From Candidatus Omnitrophota bacterium (GTDB taxonomy: Bacteria > Omnitrophota > Gorgyraeia > Zapsychrales > Fredricksoniimonadaceae): a stretch of 43,247 bases of DNA. The position numbers were made by a program, and so were the translations under genes. Position 1 is the stretch's first letter; each line of letters begins with the position of its first letter. The notes beneath the pieces were generated by a model. It searched no databases. It saw nothing but the letters and a program-made list of their open reading frames with translations, and had not been told where the DNA came from. Below, piece after piece: positions 15,404-23,539 of this stretch. Location of the stretch: the NCBI GenBank assembly GCA_903861305.1, contig CAIOTT010000036.1, positions 1 to 43,247 on the forward strand. Reading direction: 5' to 3'.

Positions 15404-15586
15404 TCAGGGTCGATCTTCGGCAGGTTTGGATTTATTCTCACAAGGGTTTTCTTCGTCATCACAGGTGCAGTCTTTGCTGGGTTCAAGGCTGCACTGTTTT
15501 TTGAGTGGTTTCTTGGCGACGATGAGGCCCAGGCCCAGTCCGGCGGCGCACAGAAGAAGGATGATGAGGGTGGCAAGGTAATACAT
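15404..15586 (-). CDS. nqrM: NqrM-like small membrane protein (NQR maturation factor candidate)
   Basis: A 60-residue protein: one N-terminal membrane helix (about residues 3-24), then LIVAKKPLKKQCSL and a Cys-rich tail (Cys 32, 40, 42, 49). This matches the layout of NqrM (formerly DUF539): helix, a basic (K/R)P(I/L)K motif, Cys near position 33, then further Cys residues. NqrM is required in Vibrio to assemble the NqrD/NqrE iron centre. Here the gene is on the opposite strand, convergent with nqrF. Start choice: ATG 15586 lies 7 nt after a TATAAT box, so the transcript would be leaderless; a TTG at 15628 is an alternative. The opposing frame at 15332-15607 has no family features. Confidence 0.7.
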   Translation of the reverse strand: MYYLATLIILLLCAAGLGLGLIVAKKPLKKQCSLEPSKDCTCDDEENPCENKSKPAEDRP

Positions 15587-15593
15587 GGTTGTT

Positions 15594-15621
15594 ATTATAA
15601 GGATTAACACAACCAGCGCAA
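15594..15621 (-). promoter_or_regulatory. Promoter of nqrM-like gene: TTGCGC-16-TATAAT, leaderless
   Basis: On the minus strand, TTGCGC (15621-15616) and TATAAT (15599-15594) are 16 nt apart. Exactly 7 nt separate TATAAT from the ATG at 15586, so transcription should begin at or next to the A of the start codon. No Shine-Dalgarno sequence precedes the ATG. Confidence 0.6.
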
Positions 15622-15632
15622 CAGGCAAATTT

Positions 15633-15638
15633 TATAAT
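15633..15638 (+). promoter_or_regulatory. TATAAT box at the 5' end of nuoA
   Basis: TATAAT at 15633-15638 overlaps the first ATG of nuoA (15637) and lies exactly 7 nt before an in-frame TTG at 15646. The spacing equals that of three other start sites in this window. It implies a leaderless transcript starting at the TTG. No good -35 match is visible. Confidence 0.45.
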
Positions 15639-16002
15639 GCAGACATTGCTTCCTGATTATATCCCGATCTTTTTCTTTTTCCTGCTGGGCGTTGCTTTTG
15701 TCGGCGCGGCGTTCGTCGTTTCCTGGCTTTTGCGGCCCAAGGCCCCATCGATCGAGAAATGCGCTCCTTATGAGTGCGGCGAGATCGTCAGGGGAACCTC
15801 ACGGATCCAGTTCAATATCCGCTTTTATCTTGTCGCCCTTATTTTCGTAATTTTTGATGTGGAGATACTCTTTACGGTCCCATGGGCCGTTGTGTTCCAG
15901 AAGATGGGCATGCAGGCGTATCTGGAGATGGTCGCTTTCATTGTTGTCCTGGCGCTGGGCCTTGTGTATGCCTGGAAGAAAGGGGCCCTGGAATGGCAGT
16001 GA
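15637..16002 (+). CDS. nuoA: NADH-quinone oxidoreductase (complex I) subunit A
   Basis: A small three-helix membrane subunit (121 residues from ATG 15637). The family signature CAPYECGEI is seen at about residue 44, as is the ending [20 protein letters not shown]. NuoA helps form the quinone-access region with NuoH. An alternative start at TTG 15646 would give a protein beginning (M)[10 protein letters not shown], closer to typical NuoA starts, and fits the promoter spacing. The stop overlaps the nuoB start (ATG 15993). It is the first gene of nuoABCDHIJKLMN. Confidence 0.95.
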   Translation: MQTLLPDYIPIFFFFLLGVAFVGAAFVVSWLLRPKAPSIEKCAPYECGEIVRGTSRIQFNIRFYLVALIFVIFDVEILFTVPWAVVFQKMGMQAYLEMVAFIVVLALGLVYAWKKGALEWQ

Positions 16003-16508
16003 ACGAAAGCCTCCCGTTCGCTTCTTATATTGAAAAGATGCCCGGCGGCCAGGTCATCCTTGCCACGAGTGAAGATCTTTTTAACTGGGCGAAAGCCGCA
16101 TCCTTGTGGCCTCTCACCTTCGGGCTAGCCTGCTGCGCGATCGAGATGATGGCGGCGGGTTCATCCGATTATGACATCGACCGTTTCGGGTCAGGTGTTT
16201 TTCGCGCCAGTCCCCGCCAGTGTGACGTGATGATCATTTCAGGGACGATCTGCATCAAGATGGGGGAGAGCCTGAAAAAACTTTACGCCCAGATGCCTGA
16301 GCCCAAATACGTCATTGCCATGGGAAATTGTTCGATCAGCGGCGGCATTTTTTATCATGACAGTTATTCCGTGGTCAAGGGTGCTGACGCGCTCGGTATC
16401 CCGATCGATGTTTATGTCACCGGTTGCCCGCCGCGTCCCGAGAACCTGCTGCACGGACTGATCAAGCTCCAGGAAAAGATCACGGCCAGGAAAGCAGAGG
16501 CGGTTTGA
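15993..16508 (+). CDS. nuoB: Complex I subunit B (N2 cluster)
   Basis: A 171-residue subunit holding the terminal 4Fe-4S cluster N2, which passes electrons to quinone. The ligands are visible: tandem Cys in [11 protein letters not shown], Cys in [10 protein letters not shown] and Cys in TGCPPRPE. The frame is open from 15882, but homology begins with [19 protein letters not shown] at ATG 15993, which overlaps the nuoA stop by 10 nt. It overlaps nuoC at TGATG (16508). All catalytic features are intact. Confidence 0.97.
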   Translation: MAVNESLPFASYIEKMPGGQVILATSEDLFNWAKAASLWPLTFGLACCAIEMMAAGSSDYDIDRFGSGVFRASPRQCDVMIISGTICIKMGESLKKLYAQMPEPKYVIAMGNCSISGGIFYHDSYSVVKGADALGIPIDVYVTGCPPRPENLLHGLIKLQEKITARKAEAV

Positions 16509-16957
16509 TGGATATCGCCGCGCTTGTTCAGGAACTTCAGAAAAAAGCACCTGCTGCGGGTGTGGAGCTGACGCCCACCGGCGTTGTCATCCGAAGGGAC
16601 GATGTGCCCCTGGTGTTCGGTTTATTGAAGGGCGAGTTTTCTTTCGAGAGTTTACAGTGCCTTACGGCCGTGGACCGCAAGGGGACGATCGAGGTCGTTT
16701 ACCATGTTTACAGTTTCACGCACCGGTTGATGGCCGTGCTGAAGGTGGTCCTGGCGATGGACGACCTTAACGTGGCATCGGTCAACGGCCTGTGGAGTTC
16801 AGCCAACTGGTTTGAACGGGAGGTCTATGACCTTTTCGGCGTAAAGTTTACGGGGCATCCTGACCTGCGCAGGATACTGAACCCCGAAGGCTGGACGGAA
16901 CATCCCTTGCGCAAGGACTTTAAAGGGGCGGGCGTAGTGCTCAAGCCCGTGAAATGA
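16508..16957 (+). CDS. nuoC: Complex I subunit C (30-kDa type)
   Basis: A 149-residue peripheral-arm subunit with the family signature [19 protein letters not shown], then [10 protein letters not shown] and HPLRKDF. It packs against NuoD in the Q module. The open frame extends upstream inside nuoB, but the ATG at 16508 overlapping the nuoB TGA by one base is clearly the start. It is separate from NuoD, unlike the fused NuoCD of enterobacteria. Confidence 0.96.
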   Translation: MDIAALVQELQKKAPAAGVELTPTGVVIRRDDVPLVFGLLKGEFSFESLQCLTAVDRKGTIEVVYHVYSFTHRLMAVLKVVLAMDDLNVASVNGLWSSANWFEREVYDLFGVKFTGHPDLRRILNPEGWTEHPLRKDFKGAGVVLKPVK

Positions 16958-16964
16958 AGACACT

Positions 16965-18059
16965 ATGGTGACAGAAGAACTCATTGTCAATATGGGGCCG
17001 CAGCATCCGTCGACGCACGGGGTACTTTACCTCGAGCTGAAGCTTGACGGCGAGATCATCGTGGAGTGCCGCCCTAATATCGGGTACCTTCACCGCTCGA
17101 TCGAGAAGATCGCGGAGAACCGCACGCTGGTCCAGTTTGTCCCCTTCACGGACCGGCTTGACTATCTGGCGTCGATGAATGATAACCTGGGGTTTTGCCT
17201 TGCCGCTGAGAAACTGCTGCAGATAGAGGCGCCGGCGCGCGCCCAATACCTCCGCGTCATTGTGGCGGAGCTTAACCGTATTGCCAGCCATCTTCTGGCG
17301 ATCTCGACCTTTGCCCAGGACCTGGGGGCGTACGCGACCCCGCTTTTTTTCGCCATGCGCGACCGGCAAAAGGTGGTGCAGATATTCGATGAGCTTTGCG
17401 GCCAGCGCCTGACGTACAACTACATCCGCATTGGAGGCGTTGCGGGAGACATGACACCCGAGATCGCCCGGATGATCGGAGAGTTCGTGCTGTATTTCAG
17501 GAAGATGGTCAATGACTATGACGAGCTTCTTACCCATAACATCATTTTCAAGGTGCGTTCCAAGGGCATCGGCATCATCTCTAAAGAGTTTGCGCTTGAT
17601 TATGCCGTGACCGGGCCAAGCCTTCGGGCGTCCGGCTTCAAATGGGATGTGCGCAAGGACGAGCCGTATCTGGTGTATGACAAGTTCGATTTTGATGTTC
17701 CGGTGGGGGCTAACGGTGACGCGTGGGACCGGTATTATGTCAGGATCCAGGAAATGCGCGAAAGCCTCAGGATCATTGAACAGGCGATGGGCGCCATTCC
17801 CGAAGGTGACCCTGTGGCCAAGGTCAACAAGGTCTTCCGTCCGTCGGGAGAAGTTTACATGAGGACCGAGAGCCCGCGCGGCGACCTGGGTTTCTATATC
17901 GTTGGCACGGGTGAGACTTTTCCATACAGGCTTAAGATCCGCGCGCCGTCTTTCTCCAATATCGCGGCGCTGGCGCCGCTGATCAAGGGGCTTAATGTGT
18001 CGGACGCGGTGTGCGCGCTGGGCAGCCTTGACATTGTCATGGGGGAGATCGACCGATGA
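16965..18059 (+). CDS. nuoD: Complex I subunit D (49-kDa type)
   Basis: A 364-residue subunit related to the large subunit of NiFe hydrogenases that forms the quinone-reaction cavity with NuoB. Seen: NMGPQHPSTHGVLYLEL with the quinone-site His, NIGYLHRSIEKIAENR, PFTDRLDYLASMNDN, ELNRIASHLL and YYVRIQEMRESLRI. The C-terminus ends in SLDIVMGEIDR, as in homologues. The ATG at 16965 is 7 nt after nuoC, and the stop overlaps nuoH by 4 nt. Length is slightly short but normal for the bacterial form. Confidence 0.97.
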   Translation: MVTEELIVNMGPQHPSTHGVLYLELKLDGEIIVECRPNIGYLHRSIEKIAENRTLVQFVPFTDRLDYLASMNDNLGFCLAAEKLLQIEAPARAQYLRVIVAELNRIASHLLAISTFAQDLGAYATPLFFAMRDRQKVVQIFDELCGQRLTYNYIRIGGVAGDMTPEIARMIGEFVLYFRKMVNDYDELLTHNIIFKVRSKGIGIISKEFALDYAVTGPSLRASGFKWDVRKDEPYLVYDKFDFDVPVGANGDAWDRYYVRIQEMRESLRIIEQAMGAIPEGDPVAKVNKVFRPSGEVYMRTESPRGDLGFYIVGTGETFPYRLKIRAPSFSNIAALAPLIKGLNVSDAVCALGSLDIVMGEIDR

Positions 18060-19027
18060 AGCCCTTTTTGATGGAGATCATCTGGCTTGTCCTCAAGGGT
18101 ATCATGGCGCTTACCTTTGTGGCTGTTTCCGCGATGTTCCTCATCTGGTTTGAACGCAAGGTTTCGGCCCGGGTGCAGAACCGCATGGGCCCGATGATAA
18201 CAGGGTTTCACGGTGCGTTACAGTCGGTCGCGGATACGGTGAAGCTCCTGTTGAAGGAGAATATCGTCCCCACGGGGGCGGATTTCGTGGTCTGGTGGCT
18301 GGCCCCGTTCTTTGTGGCGGTCCCGGCGATCATGGTCTTTGTATGCATGCCTTTCGGGCCGAATGCCATAGTTTGCGATCTTAATGTCGGCATCCTGTTC
18401 ATGTGTTCGGTGACCTCTGTGAGCGTCCTGGGGATATTCATGGCGGGGTGGGGGTCGAGCAATAAATATTCCCTTTTGGGCGGGATGCGCTCCGCGGCCC
18501 AGATCATCAGTTATGAGGTACCGCTGCTCCTTTCCGTCCTCGTTGTCGTTATGCAAGCGGGGACGCTTTCCATGCAGGGGATCGTTCACGCCCAGGAAAC
18601 AGGGTGGTTCTTCCTGAAGCCGAACCTGCTGCTCGCGTTCATCATCTATATCATTGCCGCGACGGCTGAGGTCAATCGCGTGCCGTTCGATATCCCGGAA
18701 GCCGAATCTGAGCTTGTGGCCGGTTACCATACGGAATATTCCGGGATGAAATTCGCGATGTTCTTTGTGGCGGAGTATACGAATTTTTTCATTATTGCCG
18801 CCATTGCCTCGACGCTGTTCCTGGGCGGATGGCTGGGGCCCGTGGCGCCGTCCCCGGTGTGGTTCCTTCTCAAAGCGTACGGTATTATTTTCATTTTGAT
18901 GTGGGTCCGCTGGACTTTGCCCCGCCTGAGGATGGACCAGATGATGTCCTTTGCCTGGAAGGCGCTGACGCCACTGGCGTTGCTCAATGTACTTGTTACG
19001 GGCTGGCTGCTCGTTATAAAAGGTTGA
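18056..19027 (+). CDS. nuoH: Complex I subunit H
   Basis: A 323-residue membrane subunit with about eight helices that connects the Q site with the antiporter-like subunits. Diagnostic motifs are IWFERKVSARVQNRMGP at the N-terminal side, EVNRVPFDIPEAESELVAGY and YSGMKFAMFFVAEY, with the conserved Glu and Asp residues of the E-channel. The start overlaps nuoD by 4 nt (ATGA). nuoI starts one nt after the stop. Confidence 0.97.
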   Translation: MKPFLMEIIWLVLKGIMALTFVAVSAMFLIWFERKVSARVQNRMGPMITGFHGALQSVADTVKLLLKENIVPTGADFVVWWLAPFFVAVPAIMVFVCMPFGPNAIVCDLNVGILFMCSVTSVSVLGIFMAGWGSSNKYSLLGGMRSAAQIISYEVPLLLSVLVVVMQAGTLSMQGIVHAQETGWFFLKPNLLLAFIIYIIAATAEVNRVPFDIPEAESELVAGYHTEYSGMKFAMFFVAEYTNFFIIAAIASTLFLGGWLGPVAPSPVWFLLKAYGIIFILMWVRWTLPRLRMDQMMSFAWKALTPLALLNVLVTGWLLVIKG

Positions 19028-19028
19028 T

Positions 19029-19487
19029 ATGTTCAAGATCCCGCTAGACTTTTTCCAGGGCGTCCTCAGCATCCTCAAGGGCTTTGTTGTCACGGGCCGG
19101 AGCATGTTCAGGAAACCCGTAACGATCGAGTATCCCCTGAAAAAGGCGGTCATGACCGAACGTTTTCGCGGGATGGCGGACCTTCGCCCGGAAAAGTGCA
19201 TTTCCTGCATGCAGTGCGTCCGGATATGCCCTACGGCGGCGCTTGATCTTGTTTCTGTAATGAACCCCGAGACAAAGAAAAAAGTCCTGCAGTCGTTTTG
19301 TTTTAACGCGGAACTTTGCTGTTTCTGCGGCCTTTGCCAGGAGGTCTGCCCGACCAAGGCTATCTTCCTGAACGCGGTTTATGAGGTTGCTTACTATAAA
19401 CGCAGCGACGTGACATCGATCGACCTGATGAAGCCGGACAAGTACGCCCATGTCGGCGAGTTGGCATCCGGGAAGGGGAAGAAATGA
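19029..19487 (+). CDS. nuoI: Complex I subunit I (two 4Fe-4S)
   Basis: A 152-residue ferredoxin-like subunit carrying clusters N6a and N6b. The two CxxCxxCxxxCP motifs are intact: CISCMQCVRICP and CCFCGLCQEVCP. In the absence of NuoEFG it would be the entry point for electrons from a soluble donor. The N-terminal amphipathic part (about residues 1-30) contacts the membrane arm. The stop overlaps nuoJ by 4 nt. Confidence 0.96.
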   Translation: MFKIPLDFFQGVLSILKGFVVTGRSMFRKPVTIEYPLKKAVMTERFRGMADLRPEKCISCMQCVRICPTAALDLVSVMNPETKKKVLQSFCFNAELCCFCGLCQEVCPTKAIFLNAVYEVAYYKRSDVTSIDLMKPDKYAHVGELASGKGKK

Positions 19488-19975
19488 CAGAACTGGTTTT
19501 TTATATCATCGCTGTCAGCCTTTGTGCGTTCGCTTTTCTGAGCGTGACCGTGGGGGATGTGTTCCATAGCGCGGTATGTCTTACATTCACGCTGCTGAGC
19601 GTGGCGGGAGTTTATTTTTTTCTTGGAGCGCCGTTCATCGGTGTTATCCAGATCCTCGTCTATGTCGGCGGGATCATGACACTTTTCATTTTTGCCATTA
19701 AACTGACGGCCAAAATTGGTGATGCCAGCATACGGCAGTTCACGCGCCAGCTGTGGCCCGGCGCCGCTCTTGCGGGCGCTATCCTTGCCCTTTTATTGGC
19801 GGTGATCAGGGCTAACGCCTGGAGCCTCCGGCTGCTGCCGCCGGTGCAGGGGCCAGATCTCAAGCAACTTGGGGTAGAGCTGTTGACACGCTATTTGCTG
19901 CCGTTCGAGTTCATTTCGCTGCTTTTACTGGCGGCGCTGGTCGGCGCCATTGTTATTGGAAAGGTAAAGAAATGA
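19484..19975 (+). CDS. nuoJ: Complex I subunit J
   Basis: A 163-residue, five-helix membrane subunit. The characteristic stretch FLGAPFIGVIQILVYVGGIM (about residues 46-65), the pi-bulge helix region, is present, followed by TLFIFAIKLTAKIGD. Translational coupling to nuoI and nuoK is by 4-nt overlaps on both sides. Confidence 0.95.
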   Translation: MTELVFYIIAVSLCAFAFLSVTVGDVFHSAVCLTFTLLSVAGVYFFLGAPFIGVIQILVYVGGIMTLFIFAIKLTAKIGDASIRQFTRQLWPGAALAGAILALLLAVIRANAWSLRLLPPVQGPDLKQLGVELLTRYLLPFEFISLLLLAALVGAIVIGKVKK

Positions 19976-20280
19976 TCCCCCTCGGGCATTTTGTGATCTT
20001 GAGCGCGGTCCTTTTCTGTATCGGGTTGTTCGGGGTCCTGACCCAGCGCAATGCGATACGGTTCCTGATCTCCGTTGAGATCATCCTCAATGCGGCGAAC
20101 ATCAACCTTGTGGCATGCAACAGGTACCTCGCCCCGGCCAATGCCGAGGGGCAGGTCGTTTCGCTGTTCGTGATCGGGGTGGCGGCCGCGGCCAGCGTGG
20201 TGGGCCTTATCCTTATTATTTCCGTGTACAGGCAAAGAAAATCAGTATTCCTGGATGACTTCAATCTATTAAAATGGTAA
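19972..20280 (+). CDS. nuoK: Complex I subunit K (MrpC-like)
   Basis: A 102-residue, three-helix subunit homologous to MrpC. It retains the conserved Glu in helix 2 (RFLISVEIILNAANINLVA) and a second acidic position in NAEGQVVSLFVIGVAAAASVV, both part of the proton path. Length is standard. It overlaps nuoJ by 4 nt and nuoL by 7 nt. Confidence 0.95.
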   Translation: MIPLGHFVILSAVLFCIGLFGVLTQRNAIRFLISVEIILNAANINLVACNRYLAPANAEGQVVSLFVIGVAAAASVVGLILIISVYRQRKSVFLDDFNLLKW

Positions 20281-22097
20281 ACATCGCCCACTTTATCCCG
20301 GTATTTCCTTTTGTCGCTTTCTGGCTGAATATCATTTTCGGCTGCAGGCTTGGTGTTGCTTGCGCGTATGTTTCTGTCGGCGCCTCTGCGATCTCTGCCG
20401 TGCTGGCTGTGCTTGTTTTCATGGGGTTGCAGGCGGGTGGCGGTTCGTATGTGCTCACCCCATGGCTTTCGGTGAACGGCCATCCCATTTCGCTTGGGAT
20501 CATTGTTGACAGCCTTACGGTCATGATGCTCCTGGTCGTGACCATCGTTGGCACGCTCATCCAGATCTATTCGATCGGCTATATGGGGGGAGACCCGCGT
20601 TTTACCAGGTATTTCGCCTATATCTCGCTTTTCATGTCGTCCATGCTGGGGCTTGTTTTGGTCGACAATCTTTTCCTTTTGTATATTTTCTGGGAGGGTG
20701 TCGGGTTGTGCTCATGCCTGCTGGTCGCTTTTTGGTATGAGAAACCCGCGGCCGCGGCAGCGGGTATCAAGGCTTTTATCACCACGCGTGTCGGCGATAC
20801 CGGGTTGCTGCTGGGGATCCTTTTATTAATGTCCGTCGGGCATTCACTGCGTTTTGCCGATATGAGCGTTATCAGCGCGCCGGAACCTTTGATGGTGCTG
20901 GCGGCGCTGCTTATTTTTATGGGAGCCGTGGGTAAATCCGCCCAGTTCCCGCTGCACGTGTGGCTGCCCGACGCCATGGAAGGCCCTACGGCGGTGTCGG
21001 CGCTGATCCACGCCGCGACCATGGTCGCCGCGGGTGTTTATCTTGTGGCGCGTTGCTATCCTCTTTTTACGGCGCATCCGCTGGCGCTGCAGACTGTCGC
21101 GGTCATCGGCGCTATCTCGGCGGTCATGGCCGCGTCCATTGCCTGCTTTGCCAATGATATCAAGAAAGTCCTGGCCTATTCGACCATCAGCCAGCTTGGC
21201 CTTATGATGCTTGGCCTTGGCGCGGGCGGGTACACGGGCGGAACGTTCCATCTTATGACGCATGCGTTCTTCAAGGCGCTGTTGTTCCTGGGCGCCGGAT
21301 CGGTCATCCACGCGGTCCATACGCAGGATATCCGCGCCATGGGCGGGTTATTCAACAAAATGAAGGTCACGTCGGTCACCTTCATCATTGGCGCGCTGGC
21401 GCTGGCGGGGGTGGCGCCCTTGTCCGGGTTCTGGTCCAAGGACGAAATATTAACGGCCGTGTGGCAACATGGCAATCTTGGCCTGTTTATCGCTGCGGTG
21501 ACGACGAGTTTCCTGACGGCTTTTTATATGACACGGCTCATCCTCCTTGCATTTTTTGGTGAATCCCGCGGTGCGCATAAAGCTCACGAATCTCCCGCGG
21601 TCATGACCATGCCGCTGGTGATCCTGGCATTCTTCGCCCTTTTTCTGGGATTCGCCGGGTCACCCTGGGCGCATCATGCGTTCCAGCGGTTCATCGCCCC
21701 TGAAGAGGGAGAGGTAGCCCTTGATCTTGGCATGGCCGTAGCGTCGACCGTTATCGCGTGCGCGGGCATTCTCACGGCATTCCTGCTGCGCGGGAAATTC
21801 CTGGGATACAAGGAGGGTACCTGCGCGCTCATCGAGAACAAGTACTACTTTGACGAGATCTATGATGCTCTTTTCGTAAAGCCGTTCCATCGCCTGGCCG
21901 CGGCGGTGGCGCGCTTCGATCAGGTGCGCGTTGACGGGGTGGTCAACGGGGTCAGCCGTTGCGTTCAAGAGCTCGCCCAGGCATCACGGTCTTTGCAGAC
22001 GGGGCTTGTTGAAAATTACCTTCTGGCGCAGGCCGGGGGCGTTTTTGTTCTTATCGTTGTCGTGACCCTGGTGGGAAAATTATGCCATATTTTTTGA
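20274..22097 (+). CDS. nuoL: Complex I subunit L (antiporter-like)
   Basis: A 607-residue antiporter-like subunit, the distal proton-pumping unit. Seen: SIGYMGGDPRFTRYFAYI, LLYIFWEGVGLCSCLL with the key Glu, ITTRVGDTGLLLGI, LPDAMEGPTAVSALIHAAT and ANDIKKVLAYSTISQLGLMM. The C-terminal segment (YYFDEIYDALFVKP) and lateral helix end are typical. Length matches the usual 600-620. The ATG at 20274 overlaps nuoK, and the stop overlaps nuoM by 16 nt. Confidence 0.96.
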   Translation: MVNIAHFIPVFPFVAFWLNIIFGCRLGVACAYVSVGASAISAVLAVLVFMGLQAGGGSYVLTPWLSVNGHPISLGIIVDSLTVMMLLVVTIVGTLIQIYSIGYMGGDPRFTRYFAYISLFMSSMLGLVLVDNLFLLYIFWEGVGLCSCLLVAFWYEKPAAAAAGIKAFITTRVGDTGLLLGILLLMSVGHSLRFADMSVISAPEPLMVLAALLIFMGAVGKSAQFPLHVWLPDAMEGPTAVSALIHAATMVAAGVYLVARCYPLFTAHPLALQTVAVIGAISAVMAASIACFANDIKKVLAYSTISQLGLMMLGLGAGGYTGGTFHLMTHAFFKALLFLGAGSVIHAVHTQDIRAMGGLFNKMKVTSVTFIIGALALAGVAPLSGFWSKDEILTAVWQHGNLGLFIAAVTTSFLTAFYMTRLILLAFFGESRGAHKAHESPAVMTMPLVILAFFALFLGFAGSPWAHHAFQRFIAPEEGEVALDLGMAVASTVIACAGILTAFLLRGKFLGYKEGTCALIENKYYFDEIYDALFVKPFHRLAAAVARFDQVRVDGVVNGVSRCVQELAQASRSLQTGLVENYLLAQAGGVFVLIVVVTLVGKLCHIF

Positions 22098-23539
22098 CAG
22101 CCATTATTTTTATGCCGTTGCTTGGCGCTGCCCTTATCGCGCTGATCCCCGCGGCACAGGTCAGGTCCATCCGTTTGACGGCGGTGGCGTTCAATACGGC
22201 GGTCCTTGCGGCTGTGGTCGTGCTGGGCCTTAATTTTAACCGGCACACGGGGCTGATGCAATGCCTTGAGGACCGCGTTTGGATACCCCAGGCCGGCATT
22301 CACTACACCCTTGGTGTTGACGGGATCAGCCTGGCCCTTGTTTTTCTTACTGCCCTGATCGGCTTGCTGGCGGCGCTGGCTTCCGGCGGTATCGTAAAAA
22401 GGGTGAAAGAATATTTTCTTGTTTATCAGGTCCTCATGACCGGTTTGCTCGGGACTTTTCTCGCGTTGGACCTTGTCCTTTTTTATATTTTTTGGGAGGC
22501 TGTCCTTATCCCGATGTTCTTTTTGATCGGCATCTGGGGAGGGCCCCGCAGGGAGTATGCCGCCTGGAAATTCTTTTTTTATACGCTGGCCGGTTCTGTG
22601 GTCATGCTCGTTGGCATTCTGGCTGTGTATTTCTCTGTTACGCCTCATTCGTTCAACATGATCGAGATAGCCAGGTCTTCTTCCATGATCCCTGGCGGGG
22701 TGCAGGCTGTTCTTTTCCTGATGTTCTTTTTCGCGTTTGCGATCAAGGTTCCCGTGTTCCCGTTCCATACGTGGCTTCCCGACGCCCATGTTGAGGCGCC
22801 GACGCCTGTCAGCGTTATCCTGGCCGGAGTCCTTCTGAAGATGGGGACCTACGGGCTCATGCGCATCTGTGTACCGTTCTTTCCCGCAGGGGCGGTTCTT
22901 TTCGCCTTTCCTTTGGCTATCCTGGGCGCGGTGAACCTGATCTACGGCGCGTTCGCGGCGTTTGCTCAATCTGATTTTAAGAAAATGATCGCGTATTCCT
23001 CTGTCAGCCACATGGGGTTTGTCCTTTTGGGTGTCGCGGCCCTGAATGTCACCGGCTTCAATGGCGCTCTTTTGGAGATGTTCAATCACGGCGTGATCAC
23101 GGGCGCGATGTTCCTGCTGGTGGGTGTCATCTATGACAGGGCGCATACCCGCGAGATGTCCGCTTTTGGCGGATTGGCATCGGTGATGCCGCGTTACGCC
23201 TTCTTTTTAACCTTTATGTCCCTCGCGTCATTGGGGCTTCCCGGACTGAGCGGATTTATCGGTGAATTCCTTGCCCTGGCCGGGACGTTCTTCAGGTTCC
23301 CGTCCATTGCGGCGGTATCTGCCATAGGCCTTATCGCGCTGGTGGCCTTGTTCCTCGTTATTATCAAAAAAGTTCTATGGGGCAAACCCGCAGGGCATGC
23401 CAGTTATCCGGATATGAATGCTGTTGAAATATCCGTCATGCTTCCTTTGGTCGCGTTGACGCTGTGCGTCGGTTTCTATCCGCAAATGATCCTGCAGTTC
23501 CAAACATATGCTGTCAATGCGCTGGTGGGTTTATTATGA
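22082..23539 (+). CDS. nuoM: Complex I subunit M (antiporter-like)
   Basis: A 485-residue antiporter-like subunit. Key features are GVDGISLALVFLTALIGLL, LVLFYIFWEAVLIPMFFLI with the conserved Glu, FHTWLPDAHVEAPTPVSVIL and DFKKMIAYSSVSHMGFVLLG. Conserved Lys and Glu residues of the ion channel appear present. It overlaps nuoL and shares an ATGA with nuoN. Confidence 0.96.
   Translation: MPYFLTAIIFMPLLGAALIALIPAAQVRSIRLTAVAFNTAVLAAVVVLGLNFNRHTGLMQCLEDRVWIPQAGIHYTLGVDGISLALVFLTALIGLLAALASGGIVKRVKEYFLVYQVLMTGLLGTFLALDLVLFYIFWEAVLIPMFFLIGIWGGPRREYAAWKFFFYTLAGSVVMLVGILAVYFSVTPHSFNMIEIARSSSMIPGGVQAVLFLMFFFAFAIKVPVFPFHTWLPDAHVEAPTPVSVILAGVLLKMGTYGLMRICVPFFPAGAVLFAFPLAILGAVNLIYGAFAAFAQSDFKKMIAYSSVSHMGFVLLGVAALNVTGFNGALLEMFNHGVITGAMFLLVGVIYDRAHTREMSAFGGLASVMPRYAFFLTFMSLASLGLPGLSGFIGEFLALAGTFFRFPSIAAVSAIGLIALVALFLVIIKKVLWGKPAGHASYPDMNAVEISVMLPLVALTLCVGFYPQMILQFQTYAVNALVGLL

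Noticed and set aside
15332-15607. A 91-codon plus-strand frame after nqrF
   Set aside because: It has no ribosome site or family features, while the opposite strand carries an NqrM-like protein with promoter and Cys pattern.
18218-19357. A 379-codon minus-strand frame opposite nuoH/nuoI
   Set aside because: Antisense to two conserved subunits, rich in His, Arg and Gln, as expected for a shadow frame.
22016-23146. A 376-codon minus-strand frame opposite nuoL/nuoM
   Set aside because: Same shadow pattern; the coding strand carries all complex I motifs.
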